DNA of 64,000 bases, from positions 62,001 to 126,000 of the forward strand of contig JBKPCD010000037.1 in the NCBI GenBank assembly GCA_046727175.1, read 5' to 3'. Under the pieces are notes generated by a model that saw only the letters and a list, made by a program, of their open reading frames with translations, had not been told where the DNA came from and ran no database searches. The DNA comes from JBKPCD01 sp046727175 (GTDB taxonomy: Bacteria; Acidobacteriota; Vicinamibacteria; Vicinamibacterales; 2-12-FULL-66-21). Shown here one piece after another: positions 60,321-64,000 of the stretch; the first letter of the stretch is position 1; each line of letters begins with the position of its first letter. Both the position numbers and the translations under genes were made by a program.

Positions 60321-60785
60321 ATGGACATCACGCTTCCGCTCGACCACGCGGCAATCGAGCGCATCCTTCCGCATCGCTATCCGTTCTTGTTGGTCGATCG
60401 GATCATCGAGCTGGTTCCTGATCAGCGGATTGTCGGCATCAAGAACGTGACGTTGAACGAGCGGTACCTCACACATCGCGCAGGCGAACCGGCGGTGCTG
60501 CCGCCGACGATCCTGACCGAAGCGATCGCGCAGGTCGGCGCGATTCTGATCCTCGCGAAGCCGGAAAATCGTCAGCGCCTGCCGTTCTTTGCTGGTATCG
60601 AGCACGTCCGTTACCGGCGTGCCGTGCACCCGGGGGACGTCGTCGAGATCGAGGCAACCGTGCGGCGACTCCGCAGCCGGATGGGCGTGCTCCATGGCAT
60701 CGCCCGCGTTGGCGGGGCTGTCGTCGTTCAAGGCACGATGACCTTCGCGCTCGGACCGCGGGACGAGAGCGCCTCAGCGCAGTAA
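60321..60785 (+). CDS. fabZ: 3-Hydroxyacyl-ACP dehydratase FabZ
   Basis: 154 residues, the usual size. The hot-dog-fold catalytic His is in ILPHRYPFLLVDRI and the Glu helix is LPPTILTEAIAQVGAILIL. Later FFAGIEHVRYRRAVHPGDVVEIEATV is also typical. FabZ removes water from 3-hydroxyacyl-ACP in fatty acid synthesis. It is not in a lipid A or fab cluster here. Its stop overlaps the convergent HEGGH membrane protein by 12 bases. Confidence 0.9.
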   Translation: MDITLPLDHAAIERILPHRYPFLLVDRIIELVPDQRIVGIKNVTLNERYLTHRAGEPAVLPPTILTEAIAQVGAILILAKPENRQRLPFFAGIEHVRYRRAVHPGDVVEIEATVRRLRSRMGVLHGIARVGGAVVVQGTMTFALGPRDESASAQ

Positions 60786-61406
60786 CAACAGGACCACGCC
60801 CACCTTCGCGGCACGGGAGGCCCACACGGGCCATCGCGCCTCTGGATTGAAGTAGCGCCAGCCATCCAGGACCGCGGGCGCGAGGATCATTGCTCCAATC
60901 CACGGTTCACTGATGCGCGCGCTAACGGCCATTCCGCGCGTATCGCGTTCCGCCGGTCCGGCCTCCGCGAACGCAGCCCCCGCATATGCAACCGACGCCA
61001 GTACGTTGAACGCAAGCAGCCCTTTTTCAAACGGCGCACGCTCGCGTCGAAGCTGCGGCCGTTTTGTGAGGAGCCATTCGCTGCCGGCGTGCTGCACCCA
61101 GAATCCTGCAGACGCGATCGCCAGCTCTTGTCGTCGCGACACGTCCGCGCGATGCGTGATCGCGAAAAACGGAATGCCGTGAAACTCCACTTTCTTTATC
61201 CCGGGGTCCGCGTCGAACAGCAGGTCGAAGAAAAGGTGACCCCCTTCGTGCGCACCGAGACCGACTGCTGCGCCTCCGAGGAAGGCACCCACCGCAGCAC
61301 TCCGATTCACACCAGCAGAACCGTTCGTCTGTCGAGCTGCTGCCAGTGTCGCTGTCGACGACAGCGCAAGTAGCACGAGGCACGGGACTAAGAGTCGATC
61401 GAGCAT
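60774..61406 (-). CDS. Membrane protein with HEGGH motif
   Basis: 210 residues from the ATG at 61406; the frame is open further upstream but crosses the lmo0937-family gene. A leader-like helix is at about 5-23; a helix with VGAFLGGAAVGLGAHEGGHLFFDLLF follows. HEGGH fits the HExxH zinc pattern within a hydrophobic stretch, as in intramembrane site-2 proteases, and a second polar helix region (ITHRADVSRRQELAIASAGFW) follows. The full S2P signature (LDG) is not seen, so protease activity is only a possibility. Confidence 0.65.
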   Translation of the reverse strand: MLDRLLVPCLVLLALSSTATLAAARQTNGSAGVNRSAAVGAFLGGAAVGLGAHEGGHLFFDLLFDADPGIKKVEFHGIPFFAITHRADVSRRQELAIASAGFWVQHAGSEWLLTKRPQLRRERAPFEKGLLAFNVLASVAYAGAAFAEAGPAERDTRGMAVSARISEPWIGAMILAPAVLDGWRYFNPEARWPVWASRAAKVGVVLLLLR

Positions 61407-61467
61407 CGCGCGCGAGCTCACGAGCAAGTTGTGGCACACGCGTTGCTCTTCTTTTGCCAACAAATGA

Positions 61468-61517
61468 CGCCGCGCCCAGGAGTCCCCGGCGCGCGTTTCG
61501 TGCGCGCCGGGGTGTTT
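61468..61517. repeat. Isolated hairpin related to the GC-rich repeat K2
   Basis: GTCCCCGGCGCGC-GTTTCGT-GCGCGCCGGGG is a perfect 11-base-pair stem. Copy K2 at 23661 has the same hairpin with one G-T pair. It sits just before the ribosome-binding site of the 48-residue gene. Confidence 0.8.
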
Positions 61518-61538
61518 TTGCGGTGTCGAGGAGACCAC

Positions 61539-61685
61539 GTGCTCGAAACCATTGCGGTTATCCTCGTGATTCTGTGGTTGCTGGGCCTGGTGAGCGGGTA
61601 CACGATGGGCAATTTCATCTACATCCTGCTTGTCATCGCGATCGTGCTGATCCTCGTGCGACTGATCAGCGGACGAACCGTGTGA
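61539..61685 (+). CDS. lmo0937-family small membrane protein
   Basis: 48 residues from a GTG at 61539 with GAGGAG six bases upstream. Two hydrophobic helices (TIAVILVILWLLGLVSGY and IYILLVIAIVLILVRLI) joined by the turn TMGNF, ending in SGRTV, match the lmo0937 family of two-helix membrane peptides. Family members are often stress-linked, but their function is not established. An upstream ATG at 61431 would translate the hairpin and is unlikely. Confidence 0.8.
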   Translation: MLETIAVILVILWLLGLVSGYTMGNFIYILLVIAIVLILVRLISGRTV

Positions 61686-61716
61686 CCCGGCACTGACCGA
61701 TTCTGCTTTCCTGCGC

Positions 61717-62670
61717 TCAGGCGACACGCCGCTGGTCATCCAGGTCAGCGGCGGATCGCTCCTTCTGCGGGGTACTGCGCCGCCACTGGACCACAGTCAC
61801 GCCGACGAACACGAGTGTAGCGGCGATCGCCGTTCGGCGGGTGAACGGTTCGGCGAGGAGTAGGACGCCGAGCGCGACTGCGATGATCGGATTCACGTAG
61901 GCGTAGAGCGATACGAACGAGACCGGGAGGTGACGCAAGGCATACGTGTACGCGACGAACCCGCCGATCGCACCGACTGTCGTAAGGTATGCGAGCGCGG
62001 CCGTCGTTCGGCCGGTGAAGAACAGGCGCTCCCACTCGCCGGCGAGGGTCCCGGCCACGAGCATCATCACTCCTCCAGCGATCATTTGATACGCCGTCGA
62101 GCCAAGAACGTGATCGTTGCGCGTATGACGACGCGAATATGACGACCCGAGCGACCAGCCGAAGGACGCCACTTGCAGCGCCAGTAGACCAACCAAGAAC
62201 CCCCGGCTTGCCGCCGATCCGAGCGTGAGCTCGGGCCACGCAAGTGTCAGAATCCCGGTAAAGCCAATCAACAGACCCAGGACCACCGACGGCCGAAGAC
62301 GTTCGCCGTCGGGCATGAACGCCTCGACACCCGCCATCCAGAATGGCGAGGAGGCCACGAGAACCGCCGCCAGTCCGCTCGGCACCCACTGCTCGGCGAA
62401 GACAACGCCGCCATTACCGAGACCGAGGAGCAGGAATCCAAGCCGGGCGCTCGATTTCCAACGCGAAGCCGGCGGGAGCGGCTTTCCCCTGAAGCGGAGG
62501 TACAGGACGACGAGCGCGCCGGCGAACGTCCAGCGCATGCCGCCCATCAGTGCAGGCGGGATCGATTCCAGCGAGATTCGAATTCCCAGATATGTCGTTC
62601 CCCAGATGAGGCACACGGCAACCCACGCGACGTACGCTAGCCGCTTCTGATGGGCGGAGGCCGGGGTCAT
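61717..62670 (-). CDS. EamA/DMT-family transporter
   Basis: 317 residues from the ATG at 62670, four bases after the Lrp stop. Ten helices form two EamA repeats; characteristic parts are CLIWGTTYLGIRISLESIPPALMGGMRWTFAGALVV and the second-half YTYALRHLPVSFVSLYAYVNPIIAVALGVLLLAEPF. EamA proteins export amino acids or metabolites. The tight link to an Lrp regulator suggests amino-acid-controlled export. Confidence 0.9.
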   Translation of the reverse strand: MTPASAHQKRLAYVAWVAVCLIWGTTYLGIRISLESIPPALMGGMRWTFAGALVVLYLRFRGKPLPPASRWKSSARLGFLLLGLGNGGVVFAEQWVPSGLAAVLVASSPFWMAGVEAFMPDGERLRPSVVLGLLIGFTGILTLAWPELTLGSAASRGFLVGLLALQVASFGWSLGSSYSRRHTRNDHVLGSTAYQMIAGGVMMLVAGTLAGEWERLFFTGRTTAALAYLTTVGAIGGFVAYTYALRHLPVSFVSLYAYVNPIIAVALGVLLLAEPFTRRTAIAATLVFVGVTVVQWRRSTPQKERSAADLDDQRRVA

Positions 62671-62674
62671 GACA

Positions 62675-63157
62675 TCACACCCCTTCTCGGCCTGGAATGG
62701 GAAGCTTGAAGGTTTCTTTGACCGTCTCGAGGACGATCGTGGTGCGCGTCGAACGTACACCGGGAATACGGCCAAACCTGGTGCGCAGCAGATGGCCCAG
62801 GTGCTCGGCATCACGAGCTCTCACCTTGATGAGGTAACAGTCCTCACCAGCGATGAGATGAACCTCGAGGACGTCTGGGCTCTGTGCCAGTGCGTTCGCG
62901 ATCCGGTTGTCGCTCGCCACTTCATCGGTGCGAACCGCCACAAATGCCAGCATTCCCAAGCCAAGCGCGCGCGGATTCAGGTATGCTCCGAAGCCACTGA
63001 CAATGCCGCGGCTTTCGAGCTTTCGAATTCGCTCCAGCACTGCTGAAGGCGCCAGCCCTACGGATCGCGCGATGTCGACCTGCGTTTCCCGAGCGTTCGC
63101 CTGGAGCAGCTCCAGGATTTGAAGGTCCGTCGGGTCGACGGTTTTATCGACAGCCAT
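62675..63157 (-). CDS. Lrp/AsnC-family transcriptional regulator
   Basis: 160 residues. The N-terminal winged helix-turn-helix is LDPTDLQILELLQANARETQ-like (VDPTDLQILELLQANARE), with recognition helix APSAVLERIRKLESRGIV. The C-terminal RAM ligand-binding domain has VLEVHLIAGEDCYLIKVRARD. It is the first gene of the EamA pair and most likely controls it in response to an amino acid. Confidence 0.93.
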   Translation of the reverse strand: MAVDKTVDPTDLQILELLQANARETQVDIARSVGLAPSAVLERIRKLESRGIVSGFGAYLNPRALGLGMLAFVAVRTDEVASDNRIANALAQSPDVLEVHLIAGEDCYLIKVRARDAEHLGHLLRTRFGRIPGVRSTRTTIVLETVKETFKLPIPGREGV

Positions 63158-63378
63158 ATCAGAATCATACTCAATTTGACAGGCTGTTCAACGATGAATG
63201 TTCTGTGTATATCAGATGTGTCGAAATATTATTCGGAATCCGGAGGGTATAAGTCTGGCTGGAGCAGCTGGAGGAGACGCTGCACGGCATCGATCCTGCT
63301 TAAAGTGTCACAGCCGATGTCTGCCTTAAGGGTGCACGACTCGGCAAGGGTGAACTCGGATCGAGCACGAGCAATCCA
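63158..63378. promoter_or_regulatory. AT-richer divergent region with possible promoter for the Lrp gene
   Basis: On the minus strand TTGAAC, 16 bases, then TATGAT (63164-63169) lie just before the Lrp start, which would give a leaderless transcript. On the plus strand TTGACA at 63176-63181 is a -35 candidate without a good -10 partner. AATATTATT at 63225-63233 stands out as AT-rich. Confidence 0.35.
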
Positions 63379-63663
63379 ATGAAGAAGCTAGCGCCGGAGG
63401 AGCGAATTCGGGCGCGGCTCCGCGAACTTGCCAACCAGGCGGGTGAGGCCCGGCGGGAGCTCCAGCAACTCATCGACACGCGGCGGCTGATCGATAGCGC
63501 AAACGATCGTCCGCGGTGGGCGCGCGCGACGCGCGCGCCGAGCGGTCGAGTGTCCCAGCCGGCGACTGACGCGCCACGCGAGTCCGACGAGCGCTCTCGC
63601 GGCGACGAGGACGATTGGACGAGCGCGACACGCGGTCGCCGCCGAGCGAGGAAGAAGCGCTGA
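63379..63663 (+). CDS. Highly charged small protein, 94 aa
   Basis: A helical N-terminus of about 40 residues (RIRARLRELANQAGEARRELQQLI) is followed by a disordered Arg/Asp/Ser-rich tail ending RRRARKKR. Such composition is seen in nucleic-acid-binding or scaffold proteins, but no family is recognised. It is four bases upstream of the zinc-ribbon gene, so the two are one operon. Confidence 0.55.
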   Translation: MKKLAPEERIRARLRELANQAGEARRELQQLIDTRRLIDSANDRPRWARATRAPSGRVSQPATDAPRESDERSRGDEDDWTSATRGRRRARKKR

Positions 63664-63666
63664 TTT

Positions 63667-63924
63667 GTGCGTTGTCCTGTCTGTGAATCCGATCGCGTGC
63701 TGATTCTGCTGCCGACCACGCTTTACACAACGGCGGCGCACTGCCAGGACTGCGGGAAGCGCTGGACGGTGCCATGGAGTCTCCCTGACGCCATCCTCCC
63801 AACGCCGCCGACGAATCCGCCCATCAAACGTTCGAGACAACGGAAGTATTCGTCGTTGAAAGAGACCCAGATGTCCTCCGATCGGCCCAGACGCCGTCGA
63901 TCGTCGAAGCCGCGGACCCTATAA
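63667..63924 (+). CDS. Small zinc-ribbon protein, 85 aa
   Basis: From a GTG at 63667, three bases after the previous stop. CPVCES near the start and CQDCGKRW at about residue 26 form one treble-clef-like zinc ribbon. The C-terminal half is basic (RSRQRKYSS, RPRRRRSSK). It could be a DNA- or RNA-binding accessory; unknown family. Confidence 0.6.
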   Translation: MRCPVCESDRVLILLPTTLYTTAAHCQDCGKRWTVPWSLPDAILPTPPTNPPIKRSRQRKYSSLKETQMSSDRPRRRRSSKPRTL

Positions 63925-63925
63925 T
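63920..63925 (+). promoter_or_regulatory. -10-like TATAAT before the last gene
   Basis: A perfect TATAAT lies eight bases before the ATG at 63934, overlapping the end of the zinc-ribbon gene, which suggests a leaderless start for the next gene. Confidence 0.4.
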
Positions 63926-63933
63926 CTCCTTGC

Positions 63934-64000
63934 ATGTCGTCCTTCCCGCCCGGATCGGCAGGCGACACATTCGCGCAGCTCTTCGAGGCGGTGCACGAAG
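63934..64000 (+). CDS. Start of an unknown gene, cut by window edge
   Basis: Only about 22 residues are visible (MSSFPPGSAGDTFAQLFEAVHE). The phrase FAQLFEAVHE resembles the beginning of a PAS domain, but too little is seen for a call. It may not be a gene at all; the upstream TATAAT is the main support. Confidence 0.4.
   Translation, partial: MSSFPPGSAGDTFAQLFEAVHE

Noticed and set aside
63176..63204. Plus-strand TTGACA as a promoter
   Set aside because: No acceptable -10 box at 16-18 bases.

Overview
The window is 64 kb of high-GC bacterial chromosome that reads like a soil acidobacterium, probably of the Vicinamibacteria type. This is inferred from family content: an ADOP-type MacB/FtsX permease without its ATPase, a TonB-receptor-like protein with an N-terminal carboxypeptidase-regulatory domain, a VWFA-related protein, CadC-type winged-helix regulators fused to TPR or enzyme domains, many secreted peptidases and several Tat-exported enzymes. 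I see no rRNA, tRNA, transposase, integrase, phage or CRISPR locus, so this looks like ordinary chromosome with one toxin-antitoxin pair.

Layout. 1-12.6 kb: the 5' part of a sensor histidine kinase, a secreted LolA-like protein followed by an outer-membrane receptor, an MFS transporter, an ADOP permease, an unknown protein, a flavin amine oxidase and a class A beta-lactamase-type hydrolase. 12.6-19.1 kb: two winged-helix regulators (one with TPRs, one fused to an alpha/beta hydrolase and a degenerate cyclase), a phosphodiester glycosidase and an S66 LD-carboxypeptidase. 19.4-26.3 kb: a minus-strand run with a HEAT-cyclophilin fusion, dipeptidyl peptidase III, a beta-CASP nuclease and an ACC deaminase/D-cysteine desulfhydrase homologue. 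26.3-31.2 kb: a MetF-like protein, a RES-Xre toxin-antitoxin pair, a zinc-ribbon protein, an aminotransferase and an SDR. 31.3-38.1 kb: a minus-strand run containing a Tat-exported molybdenum hydroxylase operon (PaoABC-like) with a small Cys-rich protein at its end, a DUF1326 protein and a stand-alone LigD-type polymerase. 38.2-48.1 kb: a Tat-exported class V aminotransferase, membrane and outer-membrane proteins, OmpA lipoprotein, VWA protein, a second aminotransferase, PerM-type permease and an RsbU-like phosphatase. 48.3-64 kb: M1 aminopeptidase, NuoG with CcdA, a lipid kinase, a GAF sensor, a PDZ protein, a GAF-GAF-SpoIIE phosphatase, FabZ, an HEGGH membrane protein, an Lrp-EamA pair and small unknown genes.

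The most unusual thing is not a gene. Ten of the 13 convergent gene junctions, and many co-directional or divergent gaps, hold stem-loops or one-armed tracts built from short reiterated words (for example GGCTCAGGGCTTTGGG, TTTCCCTTGTCCC, GGTTCTCGGTTCT, TTCGTGGTCTTCGTG). The word changes from locus to locus and several words recur at distant loci. Some arms run into the 3' ends of genes and encode their last residues. The gap downstream of the OmpA gene has a row of at least five different hairpins. A second, GC-rich repeat with the core CGCCGGAGCGGAGCGGGGC occurs once between genes and twice in frame inside coding sequences: in the central loop of the MFS transporter and in the signal peptide of a secreted protein. 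This resembles protein-coding palindromic repeats known elsewhere. I know of no description of either family in this kind of genome.

Several genes have a -10-like hexamer 7-10 bases before the start codon, mostly with no ribosome-binding site, which suggests leaderless transcripts. All calls rest on reading the sequence alone; no database search was possible.
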